Assembly: GCA_003254905.1 (NCBI GenBank)
Contig: QANU01053055.1
Coordinates: 62,001 to 126,000 of the forward strand
Direction: 5' to 3'
From: Nissolia schottii
Taxonomy: Eukaryota; Streptophyta; Magnoliopsida; Fabales; Fabaceae
DNA: 64,000 nucleotides
This document shows, in pieces, positions 48,300 to 61,854 of the stretch (within the stretch, counting starts at the first letter, position 1; every line of letters begins with the position of its first letter). The translations under genes and the position numbers were made by a program. The notes beneath the pieces were generated by a model, which was given only the letters and a program-made list of their open reading frames with translations, did no database searches and had not been told where the DNA came from.

Positions 48300-49500
48300 T
48301 GTCCTTAGTGGTCGATGAGCTTTTTAACTGGTATGTCTGTCCATTCTTTCGTGGTTTGTAATATAATGATGCTGTTAATGTTGTCTACTTATTATTAGGT
48401 TTCTAATTTAATCCATTAATTTCTAATAAATATCTTAAGTAGTTCTTAAATAGTTATATAATTTTTTAAATAAGTTCTTTTTCTTATATTAAATAGATTT
48501 TTTTATATTCTAAATATAAAACATCCTTAATAAGTGACATTATACAAGAATTATAAAATATAATTAAAAAATTTAACACAAACACATTATCTCCGTCAAA
48601 TTATACTCTCTCTTTTGCTCTCACTCTCTTTACTCCATCTTTATATCACATGAGTTTTTCAATATAATAAAAAATGTACCAATACTTATAAAAAAAAAGT
48701 ATATAAATGTCTTTATTGCATGCAAGTATCAACATATATTTACTACAAGAGAGTGTGATTTGACAGAGAGAAAATATGTTATGAATATTGAAAAATAATA
48801 GTCTTAATACATTCTTTTAACAAGTGTTGATACTTTTCTTAGCAACCATTCAAACATTTTTTAACAACCACTGATATATTTTTATTTAAAAAAAAAGATT
48901 GTTTTGCCTTTTTGTTCATTTCTTATAAGGTGGCTCTACGATTGCACGTATTTATAGTGTATCAACAATTGTTGCAAAGGTATCAATACTTGTTAAAAAT
49001 GGTATCAACAATATTATTTATTAGTATTTCAACCATTAAAATCACGCATTATCTCCATCAAGTCAAATTCTCTCTCTTATGCTTTCAGTCTTCCACTTCT
49101 ACATGAAGCTCACATGACACGTGGGTATCAATATCGGTAAAAAAAGGTATCAACATTTCAAAAAGTATCAACATACTAAAAATATATTAATTTTGTAAAA
49201 AAAAATGTATCGACATATTACGACAATACCAACATGTTAGTACCTTTTTTTTACTATGAACATTGATACCTTATTATTATGTTGATATTTGTGTGATGTA
49301 AAGGCATGATACATTTTTCATAAACATTGATACTTGCTTTTATAACCATTGATACTTCTTCTTTTATTAGGTTGATACCCTCGTAATGATACTCATATGT
49401 TGGAAAGACACGTTGATGCGTTTTTTCTATAAACATACATATATTTTTTTTTATAAGCATTGATATATTTTTTATTATGCTAAAAAGCTCACGTGATATG
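48300..49500. other. AT-rich region with scattered GTATCAAC/TTGATACC words
   Basis: No gene. From about 48640 to 49470 the words TATCAACA and TGATACTT recur many times in both orientations, about every 30-60 bp, like a decayed repeat family. The class is unknown. Confidence 0.45.
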
Positions 49501-49509
49501 AAGATGAAG

Positions 49510-50280
49510 TAAGGAGAGACACATGCACTACCAATTAGGAGGAGGGGAGGTACAAGTGCTTCCCAGCGCCAGTATGACGACCCCAAGATTATGACTTCCT
49601 ATTTACGGACTTTGATATTCCTATGGATGACAAGCCCTCCCAGAAGTAGGCATATGTGGATGTCGAGCTTGGCCAAGATGACGAGTTGACCTAGCCTATG
49701 GATGGTGCTTCTAGTAGTCACCCTGCACAGTATGACGGTGCTTCTAGCAATCACCATGCAGGAAGGGAGGCGTTAGTAGGGTTTTGGCAGTACTAAGAAC
49801 CATATCCCAGATTTTTCACTGCATCCACATTTTATGCTTTGGGGTCAGGCCTTGAGACCTAGTTTGGTCAAGTTGACACTAGACTAACTTTGGGTAGGGT
49901 TTTCTCACCGGAGTCGTAGACGTTGGGTGCACTACTTTGGGAGGACAGGTTCTTGAGCACTGACGAGGATGTGGAGCTGGTTCGACAGTTCTTGCTGACT
50001 TTCCCCCATCAGGTATTGGGCCCAGTGTTCCCCCTCCCCCCAACATGACTACCATGGAGCGAGATCTTCTCGGTGCCTTGGAGCAAGCAATGTCTCCTAA
50101 GTCAAGCTCATCACAGGGTAAAGACGAGGCTTAGGGGGAGCTCTACAACAACACCCACATCGCTCCAATCGTCCAAGGCGCACGTCAATGTGCCAAACAA
50201 GAGGAAAATACCATGTTCTTAGAGGTTGACACCACAATGCAGCAGATAGATAATTTAGGGTTATTTTTTGTGTATATTAT
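49510..50280 (+). pseudogene. Decayed coding-like repeat DNA
   Basis: Higher GC and fragments of coding-like sequence (for example STDEDVELVRQFLLTF near 49958; GASSSHPAQYDGASSNHHA near 49707) but with stops in all frames. It resembles the C-terminal regions of genes carried by MULEs or similar elements; the family is not certain. Confidence 0.4.
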
Positions 50281-50455
50281 TTTGTAACTTTATGTATGTT
50301 ACTTTACTTTATTATGTGATTCATTTTGTTGAGTTTGTTATTTCTTTATGACATATTTGTTTATGTATGAACAAAGAATAAATTTACTAACAACAACTTA
50401 ACAAAATTTGACATAACAAGTAACAAGTCATCCATAAAAGGCATAAATAGGCATA

Positions 50456-51314
50456 TCATGGAATAGTACATAACAAGTCCTCCATAACAATCATGATATT
50501 ATACCACCAGCCACTAGCATTTATATGCTGACAGTCACGTCTTGTGTGACCAAGCTGACGACATATGCGACAACATCTTACCCTATCCAGTTCAACTTTG
50601 TCCATCTCATTCGCAATACCGGTAGAGATAAGTCGACCTTGACTAATATGTCTTATTGTAGGATTTGGCAAGATGGTAGGTCCACTTAGCTGAGACCACA
50701 AATGTTCATTACGCAGGGGTCTAAACTCTCCCATATACACATAAGCAACATACTCCATACTATAAACAAGATGAACATAGCTAGCCCAATCAAGTCGTGT
50801 GTGGTGGCATGCTGTTATTGCATGGCAACAAAGGAAGTGGAATGCCTGGAATGCTCCACAGTCACAGGTTATGTTACCTAAGTTGACCTTGAAGGACCTT
50901 TGGCTAAAATCCCCAGACCAATCACACACCAACACCTCATAAGTCATGTCATCCTGACTTATCAGTCTCACATGCATGTTTTCCCTTAGATGACTACTAG
51001 CCTCAATCTTGTCTGACAAGTACTCACAAAACTTTGCCCCTGCCCTTAGCTGAGCTTGTGTGCTCTGGCCTCTATCATAGAACCCCTTGACTAAGTTGTA
51101 GTAAGTGATCCTGACTATAGCTGTGATCAGAAGAGATTGTGCCCTTGAGCACATTATTCCAACACTCTGACAGATTTGTGGTCATGTTGCCAAAATGACA
51201 TCCTTCGTCAGCATGTTGAGCCCATTCACCCATTGCCGGAACAATACCTGTTAACACACTTCTATAGTAGAGATACCCAGAACGCGATTGACTATACTCC
51301 GAAATTTTGATCAA
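50456..51314 (-). pseudogene. Second MULE transposase remnant
   Basis: C-terminal part of a mudrA-type transposase, read downward from 51314: FGNMTTNLSECWNNVLKG, a frameshift at about 51130, then a 232-codon frame with a SWIM finger (CDCGAFQAFHFLCCH) and a zinc knuckle with all ligands (CRICRQLGHTRRDC). The catalytic domain is absent. It is related to, but clearly different from, the transposase at 39431-42120. Confidence 0.8.
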
Positions 51315-51319
51315 TGTGT

Positions 51320-52620
51320 AATGTTTTTGGGTGTATAAAATATGTGTGTATCATTTGTGTAAAACGATTTTACACAAATCACAAATCACAAATGAGGTGC
51401 ATATGGGTTTCTGCAAATCCCTTGCCTTGAGTATACTTTATTACATGCTTTTCTTCTTCCAAGTTTACGCTGAAATAGAACTTGTAAGGCTTTGTACAAA
51501 GGCCCAAACTAACACATCTTTTGCCATTCGAGCTCACAATTAATTAGCTCTGCCGGTTTAAGGGCTGTTTGGCAATTGGAATATTGACCCAAAAGATGTT
51601 AGGCCTTCTTTTGTTGTAGGCCTTCACCTGCCCTTGAAAGGGAGCGGGCCTCATGAAACGATTCAATTTCCTTTCAAAGCAGTTTCCACTTGGAGGTGTA
51701 AACCGTAATCGCAAGTTAGAAGGATCTATTTTTATAAAAAGAAGACTAAAAGTGATATGTGTCTTCTATCTATTGGCTACCCATAGTCCTGTTCAAAGGG
51801 ACTCATCCACGCTTGGGACACGACACACAAGTCGGGTCCAATAATATTTACACATATAATATTTAGGCTTGATATGTAAAAGAACTTCGGATCCAATAAT
51901 ATGAAATAGAAACAATATTCACTTCTTTTTGCTCATGGTATTTTCAATGAGGAATTAAAACGACAAAATGATCTGTGATCTGTCATTGCCACATAATTGG
52001 AGCATCTTGCTGATTTCCCCCTTAATTTAAGGTCCACCTTTGGATTCTATTATTTCCATACAAGACTCAATTTAGAAAAAAAGAAAAGAAGGTACAACTG
52101 AGAAAGTTGTGATATATATGCAACGGCTAAGATTCAGGGAATAGAGAGATAAAGGTGAAAGGAACAAACACCAAACTCAATTGACCCTATTACAAGCCCC
52201 TCAATTATTGCCCACCAAACTCTCAAAAAAACCTTTCCATGTCATACATACACCCCGATTCCCCCTTCCAATGATAAAAATTCCCAATTTGACTGGTCAA
52301 GCATATGATGGAACATAACCTAGAGAATTGTCAAATGCATCAATTAAGCGTGTGTATATCTATATATAAATATATGGAAGATAGAAAGCACCATATACTA
52401 CATGTATTATTTTTTTACTCTCGTGTTTTGTTTCATTGAAACCTTTTTTTTTGTTTTGAGAGATTTTAATAAGACATTACCTTTATGAACCGAGGGTTGT
52501 TGGACAAATTTTTACGTTTTCAAGTATAAAAGAAGTAAAAAAAGAAAACATGCACACTTCAATTGAGATCGCTGCCTGTGAATTGCAAAACATCAATCCT
52601 TACGTTAACTATATTTCATA
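51320..52620. other. Intergenic region, 3' flank of LAX gene
   Basis: AT-rich DNA without a supported gene. Confidence 0.5.
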
Positions 52621-52634
52621 TTTATGATTTAACC

Positions 52635-52662
52635 AATATATATATATATATATATATATAGA
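52635..52662. repeat. (TA)n microsatellite
   Basis: Run of TATATA in the 3' flank of the auxin carrier gene. Confidence 0.9.
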
Positions 52663-52875
52663 TATATAAAATTCAAAAGCAAAATAAAACAATAATGCCT
52701 TGCTACACAAGGGAACACCAGCATTAACAACAATGTATCTATAATATGGAGAATTAAACCCCCCAAAAATAAAATTAAAAAAGAAAAATAGGAGAAAATA
52801 CAGCTCACACCACACAAAGGGGGAAGTTGCTGATCCATCCCTATATGTATCATTACAAAATAACATTTTTTGTTT

Positions 52876-55800
52876 TCAGGGATGCATTGTGTGATTGGAA
52901 GCAGGGATTTTATGTGGACACTGGTAGCATTTTGCGAATAGTCCAAATGTGTCAACTTGTCTTATGAAGTTTGTCATGCTAGCCCAGCCTCCAAATCCAA
53001 AACCAACCACTGTAACCCACACCACCACAAATGCATTGACCACATACATTATTGTCCAATTTGGGATGAAGAAGGGCAATTTCTCTGCAGCATTCTGTAA
53101 AAAAAGAACAGAAATAAATAAATAAATAATCAAGTAAAGAATGGTCTTTAGAATTTGTTAAATAGTAGTTTCAACTATTACAAGACAAAATTAGTGCAAC
53201 CCTAACTATCACATAGATAAAAACCCGAACATCTCATATTTAAACACATTTATAATAAAAATAGATTTCACTAGTCATATTAACTTAAAAATACACCAGC
53301 GTATTTTTGGATTCGGCCAATTTTATTGTAAGAGTTTCAATTTTGATGAGTTAGATTTGTAACTATAGAATATTATTTTTTTCCTTAAGTGTGAACATGA
53401 ATAGCAATGGGAGTGTTGAGTAGGGTCACTTCAGTAGCGTTAGGTTGGGGCATGGCCCAGGTCATTGTTAAAATGTGATCATGCATAGTATAATTGGTAG
53501 TATGACTATAGCATATAACTGAATGACAAGGAAATGACACCAACCTCATAGGGTCACGTAAATTATTTTTTTGAAATTGGAATAATTTAAATAGAACTAG
53601 TGGGACTAGGACTTATACTGCCATTGACATGGGAAGTCACTTCTGAGGTTAAATCAATGAAGCTGGCTTGGAATCATATCCTCAAACACATGTACACCAT
53701 ACCCACATTAGAGTGTTAAGAATCCCTTTTAGGTGCTTTCCAAGATCTGGTCATAAAAACAGACAGCCCTGGATTCTCCATTGCACCCTCTTCATTGAAA
53801 AAAGATTTGTTTTTTAAAGGCCTTGGCTTTTTGGGTAGGGCAGAGAAAAAACATGTACCCGATTCAATTTCTTGTACTATTATAGGTATAGGCTACAGGC
53901 TGTGCATAGAATGTGTAGTATCTATGAGCTGCTTATAATTAATACCGAACATGACTCAATATTGATGTTAATTAGCATAGAGAAATTATTAGCCGCACAT
54001 GAAACGCTAAGTAGGATTGAACTCTAATAATTTATAGAGTAACATTTTAACTTCAAGTTTTGGAAGGACCAATTCCTGCTAGTTAAAGTTGATATATTAC
54101 CATACAAGTGATGAAGAGCACAATCTTATTTATCGAGCTCCATGAATACCCAAGGTTTTAAATTGCAGTTGCAACTACGAATGCAACTGTGGTTGTAGCT
54201 GTTGCGCTTATGAGTACTGCAGCTTGGTGATGCGCATTACAACATGATATTTTTATGTGGTTGTAAAACATGAAATTAAGTATAATGCAACCAAATACGG
54301 CCAGTTGCAGCCCACTAGGGCCCTAAAGTGGCCGCATAGTGGTTACATCACGACCGATAAATATAAATTAAAATCTTACCACAATTATAATATAGTATGA
54401 TTGCGACGGAAATTGCAACCGCAATATCACAACCGAAGCATCACACGATGTGATCCGCAATTTAAAATCCTGCTAATATCTAAAAATTTCACTCTTGGCC
54501 TTTATGCTATGAATGAAGAAAGAGAAAACAATCAACATTGTACACATTTAAGGCAGTTAGATGAGACATTCATTAAGGTAGGTACTAGAAAACAAATGAT
54601 AGGATGTGGATAGACATAGGACCAGTTACCTGTCTTGCAGAGGCAGACTTGTAAGTGAGCATATGGGCAGAGGCAGGGATGATATAAACGGTGAAGCTAA
54701 CCAAAAGTGCCCCCACAGCAGAATTTATGGGACCAAAGAAAGGGAAGATTATTGCCAAGAACCATATTGGTATCACCACAGGCAACCTTGCTAGTGCCCT
54801 CAAACATATGCTCTTTGTGTCATGCATTCCTATCACTTTCTCCCACACAAAGTACAATGGGGTGCAAGCAAATCCAAATGTGATGAACTGCCATCCACAA
54901 TTAGCGATTTAAATATTTTTTATAATACAGTTATCCAATCGTATTATCACATCGGTCAAAATGTTTGACTTCTGTAATTGTTATTTCAAAAGTCACGCGT
55001 TTGATAACATATGATTGAAAAACATTGTATAAAAACCTGGTGAATGAGCATTAAGATAACGCCAGCGTCGCGCCACCCATTGTGGGGGAGAAGGGCGAAG
55101 GCGTTGGAGTGGTCTAGCAGTTGGTCTCCAAAGGCCCAGTAGACGGCAGTAGCAGATGGAAGGGTGAGGGTGAATACATAGAGAGTGGCAAAGAGATAGA
55201 TGTATTTGAACTTTTGTGGCTTCCACATTGCATGCATGATTTCCCTATCATAGTAACCATTGCCATGTTAGTGTTAATTTTATATGTATTTTTTTGAGAT
55301 GAGTAGGATGACTTCTCTTATTAGCAAATGCATTCATCGGGGATAAAGAAATACATCAAAATGGTATTCACAACTCATCAAGCCTTAATACTATTTGATT
55401 AGTACGAGTCAAATTTAGTGTTAATTTCAACTTTCAGTGTAAATGAAGATGGCCCGTGAGTAAATTACAGACACAAACTTGCACAAAAAATACTAACAAT
55501 GGGTAAAATATTGAATACATGATAACACAAAAGAATGTATTAATTTTTGTTTTGCATATATTTCAATGCCTGAAGTTACCCATTCTACTAGTTTATTTAT
55601 AACTCGCATTTTCCCCTCTATTTGGATAAATGTTGCACATCTAATGTGCCCAAAAACAAAAAGAAATCACCTATTCCTTTTACCACGGGAAAGTAAAAGT
55701 AAACTAGAAAACTAGTACATATCACGTGGTAAAAATGCCACCACTCAAGTTATTCTATGGATACAAAAATCCACCACATTGATGGAGACTTGGGGGAAGA

Positions 55801-58179
55801 GCAAAAAATTCCACAATAACATCTGAACACAGAGTTCCCACATTAAAAAGCATTCAATTAGAGGAATAAAGTTTCACATTAATATTAAAACATACTCTGC
55901 TAATGACAGAGTATAACTGTGGCCCAAGCCAAGACACTACAATGTGATATGGTGGCTGAAAAAGTTGCTAGGTTTATTACTGTTTTGTCTTATTTCCCCC
56001 CCAAAGTCACAAATTAGATATTGGGCGGCACAAAAGCTGCAGTTGTAAGAAAGTGGCCGTGCAAGGTTAATTGATGTTTTCATTGTCCTCGACAATAAAG
56101 AAAAACTATCATGATTGTTTTTGTCTAAAATTAATAAGCAGAACATTAAATTAAAATAAAGTTAATAATTAAAAAAGATTAAATTAAAAATAAGTAGGGT
56201 GGTGGCTTACACTGTGACGGCGTGTCCGCCGAAAGTGTAGAGTATGTTGGTGGCGCCTGTGAAATACAAAACCACCTTGTTTGGGCCCGTGTGAGTCACA
56301 TTTTCAACCTAGCAAATAAGCAAACCAAATTTTATTTTTTAATTCTAAGATCAAAGGAAATCAAAGCGGAGAGACCCCACTTGAGAAAAGAAAACAAGAT
56401 TAAAGTTTGTACCATACTAGGTGCAAAATTTGTTTCATACGTGTAAACTTTAGATTTAGTTTTGATGCATGCACTTATACAATCGCATTTACTACAAGAA
56501 ACTTCAAGTTGATTGGATAATAACTCATACTCTGTCTTTCATATTTTAGCATAAAATTAGGAGGGTATAGAAATAGATGATTTAAGTATGCTATAAATGT
56601 AAAAAAAAAAAAAGTGTTATTTGGACTCTTCTATATGAAATATTGTGTCCATATTATTGAATGAAATTTTAATGAAGTCCCTACCTTAAAGAAATCCCAT
56701 CCAATAATGAATATACGTGTGTCAACCCATACATAAATAAATATAAATAACATTTCTCATTAAAAAATTAAAAAAAAAAAAAAGAAATCATGTGTGGTGT
56801 ATACCTGGCCATGAACAAGGGCAGCAATGGTCAAGTACCAAGCTGTGTAAGTGGTCATGCCAAGGCCAAGGAAAGACCAAATCCTGTAGTTGTGGAACGA
56901 AGGTATGAACACTGTGGTTGCACAACATGCCCCAAAGATGTAGGTCCAAGTCCTCTTGTCCAAATGATCATTTATGTAGTATATGTTACTGCATTCGTAA
57001 CCCCAAAAACCAAAAATAGTTTATTCCAAAAGAATTAAAATAAATAATCATAGCGTCTTTCCAAGTAGATGTTAATGTTACAATGAAAAAGGAAAAATGT
57101 GAAGACCTCGCACAAGCTATGAGCTGGATAACAGATCCAAAGAGGAGAAAAGTGCAGTTGAAAGCCAGCCCTGCTGCTTTCCAGTATGGACCCAACAAAC
57201 CATCCAACACTTCAAACCACTGCACATTAGCGAAATCAAATGCCATATTGTCCATAAAAAGTCGTCAAAGTAAAAAAAAATGTTGGGCTAAAACAAAATA
57301 TTTATTCTTTCCTATAATTTTGGTCCAAATATGCAATTTGAACTAGCCGGTGTTTGGAAAACCGGAGAAGGGGCTGATCCGAAATAGCAATTTAAAAGAA
57401 AAAGTTTTCCCTTTTAGAGTTTTAAAATCGAAATCCACACAATATTAGCTTATTTTAATTCAGATAATGTCTTTGATAACTATTCTTTCTTCTTTGAGAA
57501 ATAGTCACTGTTTTTTTTTTTTATTCTTTTCTAAAGACATTTTGAGGAAGGTTTCGATCCTAAGCTGTTTCGAACATAAAATAAGCTAATCCGAAGAATC
57601 TCTAATTAAAAAAAAAAAGGAAAAAAAAAAAACTTTACTAACCTGAATGACATGGTTTTTGAAGCTGACATTCTCTTTCTCTTTTCTGCTCCTGTACTCA
57701 ATGTACAGAATGCTGATCAAATAAGCAGTCCAGCTACCAATCAGGCCATAGAAGACTTGGAATATGATCCCTGAGAGCATTCCCAGCTGTGAGAATGAGC
57801 TTGGCAGTGTCAACAGCACCTGTGCTACCTGTACACACAAAAAAAAAAAAGGGTTTTTTTAAATTGCTGTTGCGGCCGCAGATGCAGTTGCATTGCGAAG
57901 AATTAAGGCCATAATTGCAAACCAAAAAATAGGAAAACAAAACAAAACAAAAAAAAGGGGTCATTGTGGCTGCAGAACCACAGCATATAGAAAACCTTAT
58001 ATTACCTGATTTGAGGCACAGCTGAACCAGGCGTCATAGGCAGAGCCACCATGCCAGAGAATGCTCTTGAGGCCGGAATGCGAGCCGCCACCCTCTTTCT
58101 CTTCCTCTCTCAATTCCTCGCCGCGCTCGATCGCCTCGTTGAGGCTTGACATCTCTTCACCTTGCTTCTGTGGTGACAT
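52876..58179 (-). CDS. LAX: Auxin influx carrier, AUX1/LAX family
   Basis: Eight exons (minus): 58006-58179, 57643-57828, 57107-57219, 56805-56988, 56211-56308, 55037-55244, 54630-54887, 52876-53094; 479 residues, close to the usual 470-490. AUX1/LAX proteins are plasma-membrane proton symporters of the amino acid/auxin permease family that bring IAA into cells. Visible: a charged cytosolic N terminus (EAIERGEELREEEKEG), then about 10-11 hydrophobic segments with family blocks such as LLTLPSSFSQLGMLSG, FGACCATTVFIPSFHNYR, GGHAVTVEIMHAMWKP, FGFACTPLYFVWEKVIG and GFGFGGWASMTNF. The C terminus ends SNHTMHP. Splice phases are all consistent. The LAX subtype (which of LAX1-3) cannot be fixed by eye. 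Confidence 0.95.
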
Positions 58180-58220
58180 TGTTCTTCAAAAGCCTATAAT
58201 ATATATAAAGATCTGCAAAA

Positions 58221-58257
<37 letters not shown>

Positions 58258-59450
58258 ACAGTTATATATCAGTAGCCACTGAGTTAGACATTTACCAAAC
58301 CCAGGATATGATGATCGTCAAAACCCAATAGAAAAGGAAAAAAAAATGTGATTTTTCTCTATGAAAGATACCAAACCATGTAGAAAAACATAAAATAAAC
58401 AACAGTAAAAGCTACCTAATCTTAGTCCAATTTTCTGTTTGGTGAAAGGCTTTTTATTTATAATGCCTCAGATAGACAGAGAAGAAAGAAATCATAGACC
58501 CTTTTTTTTTTCCAACTCCTACAAGCAAAATAGTGAAGGTTTCTTGTAAGTGCTACCAAAAAGGGTGTGTTTTTCTCGTTTCAAGAAGACAGAAGCAAAG
58601 CAAAAAGGAGAAACAAACGGCACCTTATTGGGCAGCTCTTGCGGCTTTGGTCAGAGGGGAAGTTGAAGATTTTTTTGGCAGTGTGTTTTTTATGAACACT
58701 GGCGTAAGGGCCTTAAATATAGTACCTTTATATATATATTTCTTTCCCTTATGCTATGCCTGTTGCCCAAGGTCTTAAATGCTGGTTTTCTGTGACAAGG
58801 GGAATTGGCAGAATCTGGCAGGGTTTCAATGCAAAAGATATTGCTAGTAAGGCGAGGAAGCAAAGAAATTAACAGCTACTACTGTTCCTTATATTGAATG
58901 AAGAGGGAGAAGAAGGTTTGGTTTTGGGGGGTGATAAGAAATTTAAGAAGTGACCCCAATAAAAGATATTAGAGAGATCTTACTCTCTGACAAAAGGGTA
59001 GTAAGGTACACACAACACAACACAGCACACACACCTGAGAAGACTGAGAAAGTAGCAGTTTTGGAGGAGTTAATGAGAAAAGAAGGGAACTGTGTTTCGA
59101 AACTTATGTGTATGGTTTTTTATTGAGATGTTGTTTGGTTTGGAGGGTTAACACTTCTTCTTCTCTTATAGGGAGTGTGTACTTTGTGTTGTGTTCTGTT
59201 TGTGTGCTTCTCTCTTATTCTCTGTTATGGTTTTTTAAGTGTTTGGTGTTCTGAGCGGTTGTTCTGTATCAGAAGAGTAATGTTGACGTGTTATAGAGAC
59301 TTAGAGTAGAGGTTATAATAAGAAGGGAAGGATAATAATGTTTTAGCGGATTAAATAAGTGTGACGGTGGGTCATGATAAGAAAGAATATTTCTTGTAAC
59401 AAATAAGAAGTGACATATATCTTTAAGAAGTTTTTAAAACAGGTTTTAGT
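58180..59450 (-). promoter_or_regulatory. 5' leader and promoter region of the LAX gene
   Basis: A (CA)n run (58222-58252) lies about 45 bp upstream of the ATG, probably in the leader. CT/GA-rich tracts occur at 58880-59060 and 59140-59230. No definite TATA box is assigned. Confidence 0.45.
58222..58252. repeat. (CA)n microsatellite in LAX leader
   Basis: About 15 CA units upstream of the start codon. Confidence 0.92.
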
Positions 59451-61095
59451 TTATATATATATATATATATCCCCAAATGATAAGAAACATAAAGCTAAAA
59501 CTAAACTATTTTTAAAATAGGCTAAAGGCTATAAAATGAGATACATAATCGAAAGATATGTTGGAAATTTATATTTTTAATATTTGTGAGCTCATATTCG
59601 TTAACGATTATATTAACTATTTATTATATATGGCTTAATTTGGTAATCTAATTATTTGGTTAAAGGTCTTGTTAGACTTAAAGAAAAACGAATGTGGGCC
59701 CAAATGGGTAGATGCCAGTATTGGCCCATCAGGGGATAATGGGAACCCTGGTTAACTTAAATACGCAAGAACGGTTATGGTCCCTCACGACACCAAATCA
59801 AAAAAACTACTTCGCTTCTACCCATCAGAAGAGAAACCTTAAGAACTCAAGTGATTTGGTTGAGGAAGGCCACGAAACCAACGCTCTCGTTCGTGCATCA
59901 GTTGTACAAAGGGATTTCTATCGCTTAGCTATGGATACAGGTATTTGTTAAATCCTATATTCATTGTGAAATCCTTTTAATCCTTGATAATCTGATATGA
60001 TGTAAATGAGAAATTATAACAAGATAAACATTTTTACTCTTCCTTAGTTCCCTCTTGACAATGAACGGATATATATATATAAAACCAAAACTTCTTAAGG
60101 ACATATGTTACTTTTTATTTGGTCACGAGGAATATTCTTTTAAATATTTATCCTTATCATGATACCATATCACATTTATCTAATACCATATAATATCCTA
60201 GTTATCTTAATATCTATTCCTATTAATGCACTTTGTGTTGTGTTCTTTTGCAATCTTTTTTATTAATTGATATAGATTAATATTCAAAACAATATCCAAA
60301 ATAAAATTACACTTCCAAAAGATAAGAAATTTTTTTTGATAATCGTAAACTTACAAATATTTTTCAAATTGCAGCAAATGAGGGGTACTTTAATATTCTT
60401 GTACAATAATTTTCATTTCTACATAATGATATTTTTTTTTCATTTCCAACCTTTTTTTATAGGTGAATTAAAGTCTACCAAAACATAAGAATAACATTTA
60501 TCTGGATTTTTTAATACTCAATAATACATTTTAAAAAAATTGTAACAAACAATAGTTATTTTCAAGAATAATTTGACAAAGCTCGACACAAATGTCTCAT
60601 AAATATTTTTAATATAATGTGAAACATATAGTTAAATAATAATATTCAAAACTATATTAATTGTATATTAAAATTAAATCCTTAAATGATTTTTTACCAA
60701 AAAGAAAATAAATTTATTCATTGAAAAGCCTAATGACACTTACAAATTGATAAAAAAAAATATCATATCTAACATTAATAAGATACAAATACATTTTACA
60801 TTTTGAACTAACTCAGTATGTACTTCTTCTCCTTGTTTGAAGACTATCAATGTCTAAGCATATTTTACAATGGATACCAACATAAGAAGTGTTGCAGTTT
60901 GAAGAATGTGGGACGCCTCTTTTTACAATAGATTTGTATATCTTATTCATTTGTAAGACCCCTATAAAAGGAATACCAAAAAGAGAACCAAAACTACCCA
61001 TGAAGGATAATGAAAACACCGTAAAGGAAAATAAAAACTGTTATGTGATTTTCGAATTGAACAATTCATGGAAATAACGACCTTGAAATTTATGA
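59451..61095. other. Intergenic AT-rich region
   Basis: No supported gene. It contains a (TA)n run at about 59452-59470 and two lone small frames (59712-59951 + and 60813-61019 -) without recognised motifs. Confidence 0.45.
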
Positions 61096-61099
61096 TTAT

Positions 61100-61474
61100 C
61101 ACAGTGTATGTGATATTAAGAATAAGAGATACATACCCGGATCCATATCGTTGTCGGATGGAATTCTCAGATTCTTTTCCCCTCTCTTCCTTAATCTTTC
61201 AATTCCTTCTGATGGTGAGAAGAACATTTTCTTTGGCAACCTCAAACCCTAATGATTTCTGAATTCTTTGGAATCCTTGAATCATTTTTTTTCATTGAGT
61301 AACGCCATCTTATTTATAAGGGAGAATGGAGGGTCGGCTTTACTAAAATACCCCCACTAACTCTATCATATCTTATAGAATCAATTATCATCATCTTGAT
61401 TCCCTTTAATTAGAGTTAGTATCACTATAAATTACATAAACCATATTATTATGAGATTATGAAATAATCTTACA
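61100..61474 (-). repeat. 3' LTR of terminal copia element
   Basis: On the minus strand it starts TGTAAGATTATTTC after the polypurine tract and has a TATA word (CTTATAAATAAG at about 61310). The outer end near 61100 is approximate because the 5' LTR is outside the window. Confidence 0.65.
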
Positions 61475-61475
61475 A

Positions 61476-61490
61476 TCTCCCACTTGGTCC
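61476..61490 (-). other. Polypurine tract
   Basis: ACCAAGTGGGAGATT on the minus strand, adjoining the LTR start. Confidence 0.75.
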
Positions 61491-61854
61491 ATGTGACGAC
61501 TTGAAGATCTAATAACTATAAGCGCGCACTTTACATTGGAGAACTCAAGTCGTCATCTTTCATTGAATTGAGTTGGTTGAATCATGGCGGTCAATGTCAA
61601 TTAAAGCGACATGTTTCCTTCCATGTATCACAAGCAACTCAACCCAAATAGCTTTAATCAAGGCATATTACGACCTTTGACTTTAATGTCCATAACATGT
61701 TATTACATAGAACAATACATGTACATGATATGATGTGAATAACAAATAAATAAGGCAGAAACATAACTTTAACTGAATTCGTAAGTGTCATAACAATACG
61801 AGCAAGATCCACACATATGTATACATATCAAGCTAACAAGGACTTATCAGTAAT

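Noticed and set aside
59712-59951. 79-codon plus-strand frame
   Set aside because: No recognised motif, no splice partner and no neighbour support; could be a chance frame.
60813-61019. 68-codon minus-strand frame with Cys residues
   Set aside because: No domain recognised; lies in AT-rich DNA next to an LTR.
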